DNA from: VAZQ01 sp035293945
GTDB lineage: Bacteria > Pseudomonadota > Alphaproteobacteria > Rhizobiales > Xanthobacteraceae
NCBI GenBank assembly: GCA_035293945.1
Contig: DATGLV010000008.1
Coordinates: 186,001-250,000, forward strand
Reading direction: 5' to 3'
Length of the DNA stretch: 64,000 nt
Both the position numbers and the translations under genes were made by a program. A model generated the notes under the pieces. That model ran no database searches. It was not told the origin of the DNA and saw only the letters and a list, made by a program, of their open reading frames with translations. This document shows, piece by piece, positions 43,785 through 54,669 of this stretch. Each line of letters opens with the position of its first letter. Positions within the stretch are counted from its first letter, which is position 1.

Positions 43785-44027
43785 CTACCACAACCTCTTT
43801 CTCGCGAAGGCATGGCCCGAACCGGATTTCAGATAGCGCTCGAAAGTCTGGGCCTTTTGATCATCAGAGAATGCGACGTAGGTCACCAATTTCCATGGGA
43901 GGAATTTAGATGTGTGCGCAGACTTTCCCGCATTGTGCTCGGCCAGTCGTTGCTTCAAATCAGACGTGACACCGACATAGCGTAGACGGGGAACCGCTTC
44001 GCTTTGCAATAGGTAGACGTAGCGCAT
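43785..44027 (-). CDS. Small GIY-YIG nuclease
   Basis: 80 residues with the core YVYLLQSE and YVGVTSDLKQRLAEHNAGKS, then a conserved Glu in FERYLKSGSG. This is the UvrC-type GIY-YIG single-domain family whose role is poorly known. The ATG at 44027 is used; a longer frame would run into the tRNA. The whole interval between it and the tRNA is made of two inverted repeats. Confidence 0.85.
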   Translation of the reverse strand: MRYVYLLQSEAVPRLRYVGVTSDLKQRLAEHNAGKSAHTSKFLPWKLVTYVAFSDDQKAQTFERYLKSGSGHAFARKRLW

Positions 44028-44035
44028 TCGTAACA

Positions 44036-44124
44036 GCCCTCCTTCGCCAAGGCTCCGGAGGGCATCCTGCTTCGCGATTGCGTTCGCGGCAAATCCTGCG
44101 AAGCGCGTAAGCGCGAAGCAGGAT
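44036..44124. repeat. Two adjacent palindromic elements between the GIY-YIG gene and the tRNA
   Basis: GCCCTCC and GGAGGGC (44036-44063) form the first. ATCCTGCTTCGCG and CGCGAAGCAGGAT (13-bp perfect arms, 44064-44076 and 44112-44124) form the second, with an inner copy of ATCCTGC between the arms. The second element abuts the CCA end of the tRNA. On the minus strand it could form the 3' trailer and leader structure of a tRNA-nuclease transcript. Confidence 0.7.
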
Positions 44125-44199
44125 GGTGGGCCCGGGAGGACTCGAACCTCCAACCAGACCGTTATGAGCGGCCGGCTCTAACCATTGAGCTACGGGCCC
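44124..44199 (-). tRNA. tRNA with anticodon CAT, probably tRNA-Ile2 (lysidine type)
   Basis: 76 bases from GGGCCCG at 44199 to an encoded CCA at 44124. All arms fold: acceptor GGGCCCG/CGGGCCC, D-arm GCTC/GAGC, anticodon stem GGCCG/CGGTC around loop CTCATAA, and T-arm GGAGG/CCTCC. The anticodon is CAT, so it is elongator tRNA-Met or tRNA-Ile2. The body resembles tRNA-Ile2 of other bacteria (D-loop with TGGTTAGAGC), but the distinction needs an identity-element comparison. Confidence 0.93.
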
Positions 44200-44582
44200 G
44201 GGCAGCTCGGTCCTGCGATAGAAGAGAGGAGCCGAGGCAAGCGGCCGCTTCCCATACAATGTCGCGGGAGCCGCGACAATCGCCGAGACGCACGGGCCGC
44301 GCCGGCGCCAGCGACGGGACGCGCAGACTCGCTCAGAGTGCCCTTGGCGGCGCCCGCACGATGAGGAGGCCGAACGCTCGGCCGAGCGCAGCGGAAGGCA
44401 AGCCAAAATGCCTTACGCTTCTGTCCGTGGTCTCTCGATTCCGGTTTCTCGATTCTTTGGTCCGCGGCCCGACTCAGTTATGCATGGCGAATCGCGGCTG
44501 ATGCAGCGCCACGAGCGGCCCGGCTTCCGTAGTTCAAGAATGTGTGCGGCTGTTGCGGGCCCGCGTACCGACGGTGAACCGC
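44200..44582. other. Intergenic region upstream of the tRNA
   Basis: About 380 bases that should contain the tRNA promoter on the minus strand. No gene was recognised. Confidence 0.4.
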
Positions 44583-45416
44583 ATGCTGCCTGATTTTCGC
44601 AATGTGGTCGGCGCCTTCTTGGCGATGGCGGTGCTTTTCGTGGCGGGTCTTGGCCTCGTGGCTTCCGCCCGCTTGGTACGTGACGCGCATATGGCGCCGA
44701 TCGAGGAGTCGCGGACGCTCGCCTATGCGGGGCATCCGGAGTGGAATCAATTCTACGACCCCGACGGCGGGCGTCGCTCCGCCGGGCTGGAGAGCAGAGG
44801 CGAGAGCGCATCCGACACGAAACCGCCTGCTGTGGCTGAAGACCCCAAAGTCGCCGTCACCTCGCCAATAACTACGCCGACGCGAGGTTTGGCAATGCCG
44901 AATGCGGCAGCCGTGAACGAGAAGCCGGCACCGCTTGATCCTGCATCGCTCGATTCCCCGCCTTCGAGAGCTTCTGAACCGGTCGCGGTTTCGTCGTCGA
45001 GTTCGGGTTCGCCCGGAAATGCGCCGGCGACGGACGCTGCACAGCTTTCGCCCCGCATGGCCAGTGCGCCGCTTCCATCCGCGGCTGCCGATCCTCCCGA
45101 CGACCAGCGGGGCGGAGATCCGAAGCCTGCCGAACCAGCCACCGACGCGGAAGCGCCGGCACCGCCGCTGGCTGATGTTGCGCCTGAAGCTCCGCCGCCG
45201 ATTCCGCTCTCTCGGCCGAAGCTCCGCCCGCGCCGGCGGATCGCGCGTGCGCGCCCCCAGGAAACCCAGCAGAATAATCAGCAGGCTTGGCCGCAGAACT
45301 GGTGGCAGAATCCAGGCACCTCCACCACCAGCACGCCGGGGTCCAGTTACGGCCCGACGAACACGGCCCGGAAGGTCGCCGGCAAGCCTGCGACCCCGGG
45401 CAACCGGCCGCAGTGA
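44583..45416 (+). CDS. Membrane-anchored, Pro/Ala-rich hypothetical protein
   Basis: 277 residues: one N-terminal membrane helix (NVVGAFLAMAVLFVAGLGLV), a short conserved-looking segment (RTLAYAGHPEWNQFYDPDG), a long low-complexity Pro/Ala/Ser region, a basic patch (RPKLRPRRRIARAR) and a Gln/Trp-rich tail (NNQQAWPQNWWQNPG). It is probably an envelope protein with an extended periplasmic domain. Not recognised as a named family. The ATG at 44583 is preferred to 44544 because the helix follows directly. Confidence 0.65.
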   Translation: MLPDFRNVVGAFLAMAVLFVAGLGLVASARLVRDAHMAPIEESRTLAYAGHPEWNQFYDPDGGRRSAGLESRGESASDTKPPAVAEDPKVAVTSPITTPTRGLAMPNAAAVNEKPAPLDPASLDSPPSRASEPVAVSSSSSGSPGNAPATDAAQLSPRMASAPLPSAAADPPDDQRGGDPKPAEPATDAEAPAPPLADVAPEAPPPIPLSRPKLRPRRRIARARPQETQQNNQQAWPQNWWQNPGTSTTSTPGSSYGPTNTARKVAGKPATPGNRPQ

Positions 45417-45456
45417 GCCCGCCCTCCGCGCCTGCGGGGGAGGGGTTAGGTCGGGT

Positions 45457-46416
45457 CTACATGCGCAAGAGGCGCTTGGCGTTGCCGCTCAAGATCTTGA
45501 CCTTGTCCTCCTCGCAGAGCGGCACCGACTTCATCCACTCCGTCGCCGGCGCATTGGGGACGAACGGCCAGTCCACCGCGAACAGGATACGATCGACCCC
45601 CATCTCCTGCACGCAGCACATCAGCGCCGGATCGGAGAAATTGCCGCTGGTTGTGATGTGGAAATTGCCGCAGAACACGTCGCGGAAGCTGATCGATTTC
45701 TGTCCCGGACGCTTGAGCGCCTGATCGATGCGCCAGACCTGGAACGGCAGCATCTCGCCCAAATGGCCGATGATGATCTTGAGCCCCGGATAGGCATCAA
45801 ACACCCCGCTCAACACCATGCGGATCGCCTGCGTCGCGGTCTCGACCGTAAAGCCCCAGGCGGCGCGGATCACCAGCGGGAAGTCCTTCACATAGTCCTT
45901 GTAGTAGGCCTCCATCACCGCCTTGTGTGGCACTGAAGGGTGCAGATAGATCGGCACATCGAGCTGGCGCGCCCGCTCGAAGATCGGCCAGAAGCGCTTG
46001 TCGTCGACGAACATGTCGTTGGCGAGCCCATGGATCATGGCGCCTTTGAAGCCGTGCTTGGTGACGATGCGCTCGAGCTCGTCGGCCGCGCCCTTAGGAT
46101 CGCAGGTCGGCAGCGCCCCGAATGCTGCGAAACGATCCGGCCGCGCGGCCACGACCGCCGCAAGCCGATCGTTCACCCGCTGCGTGAGCGGGATTGCGCC
46201 GTCGCCGGTGAGCTTCTGCGCGGAAGGTGCTCCATGTGAGAGCACCTGGATATCGATGCCGGCCTCGTCCATCTCCTTCAATCGCCGCTCGCCGAACTCG
46301 TACATGCGATCGGTTACCGCCGGATTGGGCTCAACGGTGCCGAAATGCTTGACCAGCTCCTGGTCGTAATAGTGCTCCTCGATGGCGATGACTTGGCATT
46401 TGGGCTTTTGCAGCAT
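45457..46416 (-). CDS. Amidohydrolase 2 family (ACMSD / gamma-resorcylate decarboxylase-like) protein
   Basis: 319 residues of the metal-dependent (beta/alpha)8 decarboxylase-type amidohydrolases: IAIEEHYYD at the N-terminus (the ExH variant of the metal motif), FKGAMIHGL, LPIYLHPS-like VPIYLHPSVPHK near 165, IIIGHLGEMLPF near 215 and ILFAVDWPF near 280 with the metal Asp. Members decarboxylate aromatic acids without oxygen. This fits the catabolic setting, with an LLM oxidoreductase and a Bug protein close by on the same strand. The ATG at 46416 starts the metal motif directly. Confidence 0.85.
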   Translation of the reverse strand: MLQKPKCQVIAIEEHYYDQELVKHFGTVEPNPAVTDRMYEFGERRLKEMDEAGIDIQVLSHGAPSAQKLTGDGAIPLTQRVNDRLAAVVAARPDRFAAFGALPTCDPKGAADELERIVTKHGFKGAMIHGLANDMFVDDKRFWPIFERARQLDVPIYLHPSVPHKAVMEAYYKDYVKDFPLVIRAAWGFTVETATQAIRMVLSGVFDAYPGLKIIIGHLGEMLPFQVWRIDQALKRPGQKSISFRDVFCGNFHITTSGNFSDPALMCCVQEMGVDRILFAVDWPFVPNAPATEWMKSVPLCEEDKVKILSGNAKRLLRM

Positions 46417-46653
46417 GATAGGACTTTCCCCCGATTTATAGGTACGTCTCCTATCAACCCGCGCGGCGCCTGTCACCGCATGGTCGAAGGTTCGCGCAAC
46501 GTGCCCCAGGCAATAAGGGCGAGCGCAGCGGCTGGCGCAATCCTGCATTGTCGTGTAGGACTTGGCATCGACTTCGGACAATGCCGTAATCTAACCAAAC
46601 AGGGGCCGGGGCGGTTGCGAGAAAGGCGTCAGAGCCTTTGAAAGCGCTATGCC

Positions 46654-46797
46654 ATGGCAAAGGTTAGCGAAAGAAAGCTGCTCGCGCGGGCAAATTCGGC
46701 ATTCGCCTTGAGTGTCTTGGGCCTGGTGTGCGGAGGCCTGGCGTTCTGCGCCTTCGCAGCTGTCGCGTTTGACTTGAGCCGCTTGTTCGTCGAGTAG
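46654..46797 (+). CDS. Tiny single-pass membrane protein (47 residues, hypothetical)
   Basis: Reading frame MAKVSERKLLARANSAFALS followed by a hydrophobic helix (VLGLVCGGLAFCAFAAVAF) and a short acidic end. The basic start, clean helix and local codon use make it plausible, but no family is recognised and the ribosome site is weak. Confidence 0.4.
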   Translation: MAKVSERKLLARANSAFALSVLGLVCGGLAFCAFAAVAFDLSRLFVE

Positions 46798-46809
46798 GGC
46801 CTTGTCGCC

Positions 46810-47847
46810 TTATTCCGGCTCGATCCCGGCGGCCTTGATGATCGCGCCATAGCGGGCGATGCCGTCCTCAATCAGGGACCGGAAATCCTGCGGGCTGCCG
46901 CCGATCACCGCCATACCGTTGTCGCTGAGCTTACCCGATACATCGGGCGCGTCGAGCGCATTGATGATGTCGGTGTTGAGCCGGTTGGTGATCGGCGCCG
47001 GCAAGCCGGCGGGTCCCATCACGCCGAACCATGAGGACGGCTTGCGGAAGGCGGGCAGCACCTCCGACATCGAAGGAATTTGCGGGCGCAGCGCAAAGCG
47101 CTTGGGCTCCAAGACCGCCAGGATCTTGACGCCCCCTCCCTCTCCGCCGCCGCAAGCCGGGGACGGACAGGGAGGAGGTGCCAACCCCAGGACGTTGGAG
47201 ATCGACAGGAACGCCATCGGGATATTGCCGGCGATCACATCCTGCAGCGCAGGGGCAACGCCCCGATAGGGCACGTGATTGATCTTCACACCCGCGGTTT
47301 GGTTGAACAGCTCGCCCATCAGGTGGAACACGGAGCCGACTCCGGAAGACCCGTAGGACAACTGGCCCGGATGCGCCTTGGCGTAGGCAATGAGCTCGCC
47401 GACCGAGTTGACCGGCAGCTTGCCGTTGACCACGAGGCAAGTCACCGGCTCGACGGCGGCAACGATCGGCGTGAAATCCTTGAGCGGGTCGTAGCTCAGG
47501 TTCTTCATGAGCCACACCGCGGTGACATGCGTGCTCGCCGTGGTCATCAACAGCGTATTGCCGTCAGGCGCCGCACGCGCCACGAAGCTCGCGCCGATCA
47601 TGCCGTTGGCGCCGGTACGGTTCTCGACCACGACATTGACGCCGAGCGAAGTGCTGAGCTTGGCGCCGACGAGCCGCGCCACCAGATCGAGCGCCGGCCC
47701 CGGCGGGAACGGCACCACCAGGGTGATCGGCCGCGAAGGCCAGCTTTGCGCCTGCGCTACGACCAGCGTTGCCGCGATCACCAATCCGGTCATTCCCGCA
47801 AAAGCGGAAATCCAGTTTCCTCGAAGAATGCTGGGTCGCCAGGTCAT
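46810..47847 (-). CDS. Bug-family solute-binding protein containing repeat-derived peptide segments
   Basis: About 345 residues. The mature core is typical: WPSRPITLVVPFPPGPALDL, NVVVENRTGANGMIG, GGVPAL-like YRGVAPALQDVIAGNIPMAF, and MGPAGLPAPITNRLN. Two parts are odd. The leader ILRGNWISAFAGMTG is the translation of a dispersed intergenic repeat at 47791-47814 and supplies part of the signal peptide. The insertion APPPCPSPACGGGEGGG (47131-47182) lies in a loop where relatives have a short turn and is also repeat DNA read in frame. Both leave the frame open. The start could be 47847 or later at 47793. Confidence 0.75.
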   Translation of the reverse strand: MTWRPSILRGNWISAFAGMTGLVIAATLVVAQAQSWPSRPITLVVPFPPGPALDLVARLVGAKLSTSLGVNVVVENRTGANGMIGASFVARAAPDGNTLLMTTASTHVTAVWLMKNLSYDPLKDFTPIVAAVEPVTCLVVNGKLPVNSVGELIAYAKAHPGQLSYGSSGVGSVFHLMGELFNQTAGVKINHVPYRGVAPALQDVIAGNIPMAFLSISNVLGLAPPPCPSPACGGGEGGGVKILAVLEPKRFALRPQIPSMSEVLPAFRKPSSWFGVMGPAGLPAPITNRLNTDIINALDAPDVSGKLSDNGMAVIGGSPQDFRSLIEDGIARYGAIIKAAGIEPE

Positions 47848-47856
47848 GAGGCACCT

Positions 47857-47928
47857 GTAGCCCGGATGGAGCGCAGCGCAATCCGGGGTGGCCGGTCCCG
47901 CATTTCGCTTACGCTCCATGCGGGCTAC
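47857..47928. repeat. Imperfect palindromic element upstream of the Bug gene
   Basis: GTAGCCCGGATGGAGCG (left) and CGCTCCATGCGGGCTAC (right) are 17-base arms with one mismatch, 72 bases overall. It lies between two minus-strand genes and has the layout of a non-autonomous REP-type repeat. Confidence 0.7.
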
Positions 47929-47932
47929 AAAC

Positions 47933-48982
47933 TTACAACACGGCGAGCTTCGGCATTACCTCGGCGCGAAACAATTCCAGCGAGCGCAGCGCCTGCTCGA
48001 GCGTCATGGCGCCGAAGAAGAGATAGGACAGCAGATAATTGATGCCGAGCTCGCGCGCTTGTGCCTCGAGCTTCGCCCACACGGTTGCCGGACTGCCGGC
48101 GATCGCCATGCCCTCCTGCTCCCATTCCTCGAAGGTCGCACCGCGATGGATGTTGGCGCGCGGATCAGCGCCCGTGGTCAAGACTTGGGTCTTGCGCAGA
48201 TAGTTCAGGCTTGCGGAGTGGTGCGCGATCGCCGGCCCGGCGATGGCTCTTGCTTCCGCATCGGTCTCCGCCACCACGATGTGGCGCAGGAGCCCGATCG
48301 CGGTGCCGCCGGGAAACTCAGGCTTGGGCACCGGCGGGCCATTTCCCTTCGCGAGCGCCGCCCGATAGGCCGCGATATTGGTCTTGGCGAGCGCGGTCGG
48401 CCCGTTGGCGGTGAAATGCATGCCGCGCTCCCCCGACCAGGCGGCGCCGATTTCGTTCGAGGATCCGTACCAGAACGGCGGATGCGGCTCTTGCAGCGGG
48501 CGCAGCGCCATCGGCACATTGGTGTAGGTGAAATACGGACCCTTGTGGTTCAAGGTGTCGCTCGTTAGGCCCGCGCTGATGCACGCGAATGCATCCATGA
48601 AGATGTCGCGCGACTTATCATGCGCGACCTTGTGGAAATTGAGCTCGAACGGCGAGACCCCGCGACCGATCCCGATATCGAGCCGGCCGTGGCTCAAGTG
48701 ATCGAGCATGCAGATTTCCTCGATCAGGCGCAGCGGCGAATAGAGCGGCAGCAGATAAACCAGAGGGCCCAGCCGCAGGCGGGTGGTCGCGCGCGCAACC
48801 GCGCCCAAATAGACGCCCGGCACCGGCACCATGTTGAGCGGCGTCCCATGATGCTCGGCCACGTGCAGGCAATAGAAGCCGGCCGCCTCCGCTGCGACCG
48901 CGAATTTCAGCCGTTCATCGAGCTGGGTTGCGAGCGGCCGATCCACCGCACGCTCGACGTGATCGAAGAGGCCGACTTTCAT
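47933..48982 (-). CDS. LLM-class (luciferase-like) flavin-dependent oxidoreductase
   Basis: 349 residues of the bacterial luciferase-like TIM barrel: MKVGLFDHVE at the start, FYCLHVAEHHGTPLNMVPVP, LRLGPLVYLLPLYSPLRLIE, EICMLDHLSHGRLDIGIGRG and PFWYGSSNEIGAAW. It uses FMNH2 (or F420 in some members) to oxygenate small organic compounds. It lies upstream of a Bug protein and an amidohydrolase on the same strand, suggesting uptake and oxidation of one substrate, which is inference. The ATG at 48982 matches the family start. Confidence 0.88.
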   Translation of the reverse strand: MKVGLFDHVERAVDRPLATQLDERLKFAVAAEAAGFYCLHVAEHHGTPLNMVPVPGVYLGAVARATTRLRLGPLVYLLPLYSPLRLIEEICMLDHLSHGRLDIGIGRGVSPFELNFHKVAHDKSRDIFMDAFACISAGLTSDTLNHKGPYFTYTNVPMALRPLQEPHPPFWYGSSNEIGAAWSGERGMHFTANGPTALAKTNIAAYRAALAKGNGPPVPKPEFPGGTAIGLLRHIVVAETDAEARAIAGPAIAHHSASLNYLRKTQVLTTGADPRANIHRGATFEEWEQEGMAIAGSPATVWAKLEAQARELGINYLLSYLFFGAMTLEQALRSLELFRAEVMPKLAVL

Positions 48983-49311
48983 CCTTGCATACCCCGGCTC
49001 GCGAAACCTTTGACACCTCGCGATGTCGTCCCTGCGAAAGCAGAGACCCATATTCTACGTTCCCTCGATAGCGCGCAGTGGTATGGGTCCCGGCGCTTCG
49101 GCCGGGACGACCATCGCACTCACGGCCGGGTCGATCAACGGCCTGGAGCGGGCGGCGCGGTACAGGACTAAAAATCATCCGGAGACACGCGGGTAATTTC
49201 TTGAACGCCGCGATGATCCAGATCTCGTGATCTGAGCGGCGACCATCCGTGCATGACGCACACGATCTTGATCGTGCGCTTTGCTCGGCCCGTGGCAACA
49301 TCGCCGGAAGA
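48983..49311. other. Intergenic region between the LLM gene and rpoD
   Basis: About 330 bases containing the repeat at 49025. It should hold the promoter of the oxidoreductase. No terminator with a T-run is visible after rpoD. Confidence 0.4.
49025..49111. repeat. REP-like inverted repeat
   Basis: GTCGTCCC and GGGACGAC form the outer arms, with ACCCAT and ATGGGT inside. The left part matches the repeat at 21343. It lies upstream of the oxidoreductase gene. Confidence 0.6.
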
Positions 49312-51432
<2,121 letters not shown>

Positions 51433-51904
51433 GCACTTCTCTCCTGAGAAAGCGTCTCGCCTGAGAACGCGAGGTCCCTGCTGCCCGCAGGTCCTATTGA
51501 GAACATAAGCCGGCGGAACGTGAAACGCTCCGGCAGGCAAGTCGGTCGTCCCTGGGACTACAAAATCGAGCTCTACGGGCCCGAGCCTTCCTCCAAAAAA
51601 AGTCCCCCTACCCTATGCGGGGAATCTTTGTCCGTCCTCCGCTGCCCCAATCTGCAGAACGGCGGCGGCTCGCCGCCAATACACTTCCGACACGCTCAAA
51701 GGGCTGCCCGGTTCCGCAATCGGTCCCGTGCCCGCCATTCTCGACCACCCCTAACCGTGATTCGCGTTAACGAATGTCGCCTTTGCGGACGTCAAGCTCC
51801 TTCTCTACCGCCCTCTGCGCCCCAACCCCAGACATTTCTCAAGGGTTCTCCCTCAGCAAATCTACCAGGTAAATTCGCCAGTCTCGGAGACCATGGAACC
51901 GAGA
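51433..51904. other. dnaG-rpoD intergenic region
   Basis: 472 bases with the possible terminator above and the presumed rpoD promoter. No ORF in it resembles a known protein. Confidence 0.4.
51595..51623 (-). terminator. Possible intrinsic terminator between dnaG and rpoD
   Basis: Read on the minus strand, TCCCC and GGGGA form a 5-bp stem with an 11-base loop followed by C and seven T residues. The stem is short, so confidence is low; it would separate dnaG transcription from rpoD. Confidence 0.4.
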
Positions 51905-53926
51905 TCAGAATGAAGGGCCCGCCCGGCCGGATGAGGTCCCAAACCCTTCAACCAGAGCCTCGGTCCCGTCAATGACCGAAAGACGAGCCTTCACGTCCTG
52001 CAGCCAGGAATAATTGGCTTCGGTCTGTTCCCGACCCAACGCCTGCTCGGCATCCTTGAGTTCCTTAATTAAGGAGTGCCATTGCCGATGCAAGGTAATC
52101 AGCTGCTTCCAGGTCATCAGCACGTCCGCCGGTGCTGCCTCCGGCCGCGCCCCCCAAACTGAAACGGTGGTTATGGCCCTTTCGATCCGGCTGACTGCAT
52201 CCGCCAATCCGCGCCGCTCAAGCTCCGCCACCAAGCCGTCGCGGTCCGGCGCCCCTCCGTGCGCGATGATGTCGACCAGCGCCACCTTGACCTTCTCGGC
52301 CTCGCGAAAGCGGAAGTCGACATCGGCCATATCCTCCAGATGATCGTGCAAAAGCCAGGGGTGGTTGAGCACAGCCTGCAGGATCAGCGCCTCACGGCGC
52401 GAAATGGCGGCACGATCACCACGGTGGATCGGGCTGGCGGCGAGCTGCGGGCTAGTGGCCAGATACCGCCCGCCGGCCGCCGGCAACGGGACAGACCGTG
52501 GATGCCGCGGTCCGCCCCCCGCGCGCATGCCCTTGCCGGTGCGCGGGCCGCTCCATCCGGCTGCGAATTGCCCGGCCGAAGCGACGGCACGGCCAAGGGA
52601 ATTGCGGCCGCGCGCCCAAGCCTCCCGCGGCCCAAAGGTGCGCCCACCCGCCAGATCGGCCGCGAACAGGCCTTGCAGGCGATTCGCAAATTCCTGCCGA
52701 TAGTGGCGGCGCACGGATTCGTCGCCGATCCCGTTCACGACGGCGCCGAGCCGCGCTTCGAGCGCCGCACGGCGCTCCGGCGTATCCAATCCGCCGGCCT
52801 CGGTCTCTCGCGTCCACAGCATATGGACGAGCGGACGGGCGCCGCCCAACACGTCCTCGACCGCATCACGACCGCCGGCGCGGACAAGGTCGTCGGGATC
52901 ATTGCCGTCCGGCAATGATGCAAAGCGCAGGCTCTTGCCCGGCCGCAGCAACGGCAGTGCCAAATCGATCGCCCGATAGGCGGCCCGCCGCCCGGCGGCA
53001 TCGCCGTCGAAGCAGAGCGTGGGCTCGTCAGCCATCTTCCATAGAAGGCCAAGCTGATCGGCGGTCAGCGCGGTGCCGAGCGGCGCCACCGCCGCCTCGA
53101 AGCCTGCTTGCACCATCGCGATCACGTCCACATAGCCTTCGACCGCGATCACCGTCGCCCCTTTATGAGCGGCGGCGCGCGCGGCGGCGATGTTGTAGAG
53201 GGTTGCGCCCTTGTGAAAGAGCGGGGTCTCCGGCGAGTTCAAGTATTTCGCCGGTGTGTCGGGATCGAGCGTGCGCCCACCAAACGCGATGACGCGGTCG
53301 CGTAGATCGGTGATCGGAAACATGACGCGCTCGCGAAAGCGATCGTAGGGCACCGGGATATCCTCGCCGGCCACCAGCAGCCCTGCTTCCACCATATCGC
53401 TGACCGAAACGCCCTGGGCGCCGAGATGCTCCTTGAGGGCAAAGCGCTCGGATGGCGCATAGCCGAGGCGAAACTTGAGCTGGGCCGCTGGATCGAGTCC
53501 GCGATCGGAGAGATAGCCGCGCGCCCGCGCGCCAGAACGACCGGCGAGGGTCGTCGCGAAGAACTTGGCGGCAAGCTCGAGCACATCATGCAACGATTTG
53601 CGGTGCTGTGCCCGCGCTTCCTCCTCGCGGCTCACCTCAGGCAGTGCCATGCCGGCCTGTGCGGCCAGGCGCTCGACCGCCTCGGGAAAGGACAGTCCTT
53701 CGGTCTGCATCACGAAATCGAAGATCGTGCCGTTCTTCCCGGAGGAAAAGTCAAACCACGCCATCTTCTGGTCGTTGACGAAAAACGACGGTGTCTTCTC
53801 TTGATTGAAGGGCGAGAGCCCCCTCCATTCCCGTCCGCTTTTCTTGAGGTTCACCCGTCGGCCCACCACCTCCGAGACCGGCAGGCGGGCGCGCAGCTCA
53901 TCGAGAAATTCGGGCGGAAAGCGCAT
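51905..53926 (-). CDS. dnaG: DNA primase DnaG lacking canonical zinc ligands
   Basis: 673 residues. The N-terminal zinc-binding domain is recognisable (LKKSGREWRGLSPFNQEKTP, then SSGKNGTIFDFVM), but the usual CPFH and CxxC ligands are replaced (SPFN, WFDFSSGKNG), so it should not bind zinc. The Toprim catalytic domain is intact: VIAVEGYVDVIAM with the conserved Glu and LCFDGDAAGRRAAYRAIDLA with the DxD pair. The C-terminal helicase-binding domain is present. The zinc-less domain is a known feature of primases in this group. The ATG at 53926 gives the standard start MRFPPEFLDEL. Order on the strand: yqeY, dnaG, rpoD. Confidence 0.95.
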   Translation of the reverse strand: MRFPPEFLDELRARLPVSEVVGRRVNLKKSGREWRGLSPFNQEKTPSFFVNDQKMAWFDFSSGKNGTIFDFVMQTEGLSFPEAVERLAAQAGMALPEVSREEEARAQHRKSLHDVLELAAKFFATTLAGRSGARARGYLSDRGLDPAAQLKFRLGYAPSERFALKEHLGAQGVSVSDMVEAGLLVAGEDIPVPYDRFRERVMFPITDLRDRVIAFGGRTLDPDTPAKYLNSPETPLFHKGATLYNIAAARAAAHKGATVIAVEGYVDVIAMVQAGFEAAVAPLGTALTADQLGLLWKMADEPTLCFDGDAAGRRAAYRAIDLALPLLRPGKSLRFASLPDGNDPDDLVRAGGRDAVEDVLGGARPLVHMLWTRETEAGGLDTPERRAALEARLGAVVNGIGDESVRRHYRQEFANRLQGLFAADLAGGRTFGPREAWARGRNSLGRAVASAGQFAAGWSGPRTGKGMRAGGGPRHPRSVPLPAAGGRYLATSPQLAASPIHRGDRAAISRREALILQAVLNHPWLLHDHLEDMADVDFRFREAEKVKVALVDIIAHGGAPDRDGLVAELERRGLADAVSRIERAITTVSVWGARPEAAPADVLMTWKQLITLHRQWHSLIKELKDAEQALGREQTEANYSWLQDVKARLSVIDGTEALVEGFGTSSGRAGPSF

Positions 53927-54026
53927 GGTGATTCGCAAGGGTAACCTTTCGCCACGGCGAATACAGGGCGGCGGTACGGCTACGGCTTGCGGCTGCAACT
54001 TGTCCTAGTTTTCCACAGGCAACTTG

Positions 54027-54105
54027 TCCCGGCTTTGAGCCGGGACCGTTACAGACTCAGGCCTTATTTGGAACGGTCCCGGGTCTCGCTGCGCTCGCCC
54101 GGGAC
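54027..54105. repeat. Pair of hairpins inside a larger inverted repeat between yqeY and dnaG
   Basis: TCCCGGCT-TTG-AGCCGGGA (54027-54045) and GTCCCGGG...CCCGGGAC (54076-54105) are separated by ACCGTT and AACGGT, which pair with each other. The compound structure belongs to the same class of intergenic repeats as 49025 and 14815 and may end the yqeY transcript. Confidence 0.6.
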
Positions 54106-54113
54106 AATAGCCT

Positions 54114-54569
54114 TCACCCCGTCAGCCTCGCTTTCACCAAGCCGCTTGCTTTGGCGAAATCCATCCGCCCCGCATAGCGCTCCTTGAGCGCCGCAATCAC
54201 CTTGCCCATGTCCTTCATGCCGCTCGCGCCAGTCTCGCGGATGACCTCGGTGATCGCCGCATTGGTGTCGGCCTCCGAGAGGGCCTGCGGCAGGAAATGC
54301 CTGATGACGGCGATCTCGGCCTCCTCCTGCTCGACCAGCTCCTGACGGCCGCCCTTGCGGTAGAGCTCGACCGATTCCTGCCGCTGCTTGATCAGCTTTT
54401 GCAGGAGGCCAAGTATGTCGGCATCGCCGAGCGCCGCCTTGCCGGCGCCGCGCGCCTCGATATCGGCGTTCTTGATCGCCGAATTGACCATGCGCAGCGT
54501 GCCGAGCTTGAGCTTGTCCTGGGATTTCATGGCCGTCTTGACGGCCTCGTTGATCTCATCGCGCAGCAC
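54114..54569 (-). CDS. yqeY: GatB/YqeY domain-containing protein
   Basis: 151 residues, all helical: LRDEINEAVKTAMKSQDKLK at the start, LGTLRMVNSAIKNADIEARG, QRQESVELYRKGGRQELVEQ and MKDMGKVIAALKERYAGRMD near the end. It is homologous to the tail domain of GatB that recognises tRNA; a role in aminoacyl-tRNA amidation or protein synthesis quality is supposed but not settled. The start is GTG at 54569, where the family sequence begins. It is divergent from carA with about 100 bases between them. Confidence 0.88.
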   Translation of the reverse strand: MLRDEINEAVKTAMKSQDKLKLGTLRMVNSAIKNADIEARGAGKAALGDADILGLLQKLIKQRQESVELYRKGGRQELVEQEEAEIAVIRHFLPQALSEADTNAAITEVIRETGASGMKDMGKVIAALKERYAGRMDFAKASGLVKARLTG

Positions 54570-54669
54570 GGGTGGCCTCGTGGATCGTTCGCCCGGATGG
54601 TTGTGAATTCTGGACGCTGCAGCCGGCTTTTTTTGACGGCGCTGGCGGCCGGGACTATGTAGTCGCCGC

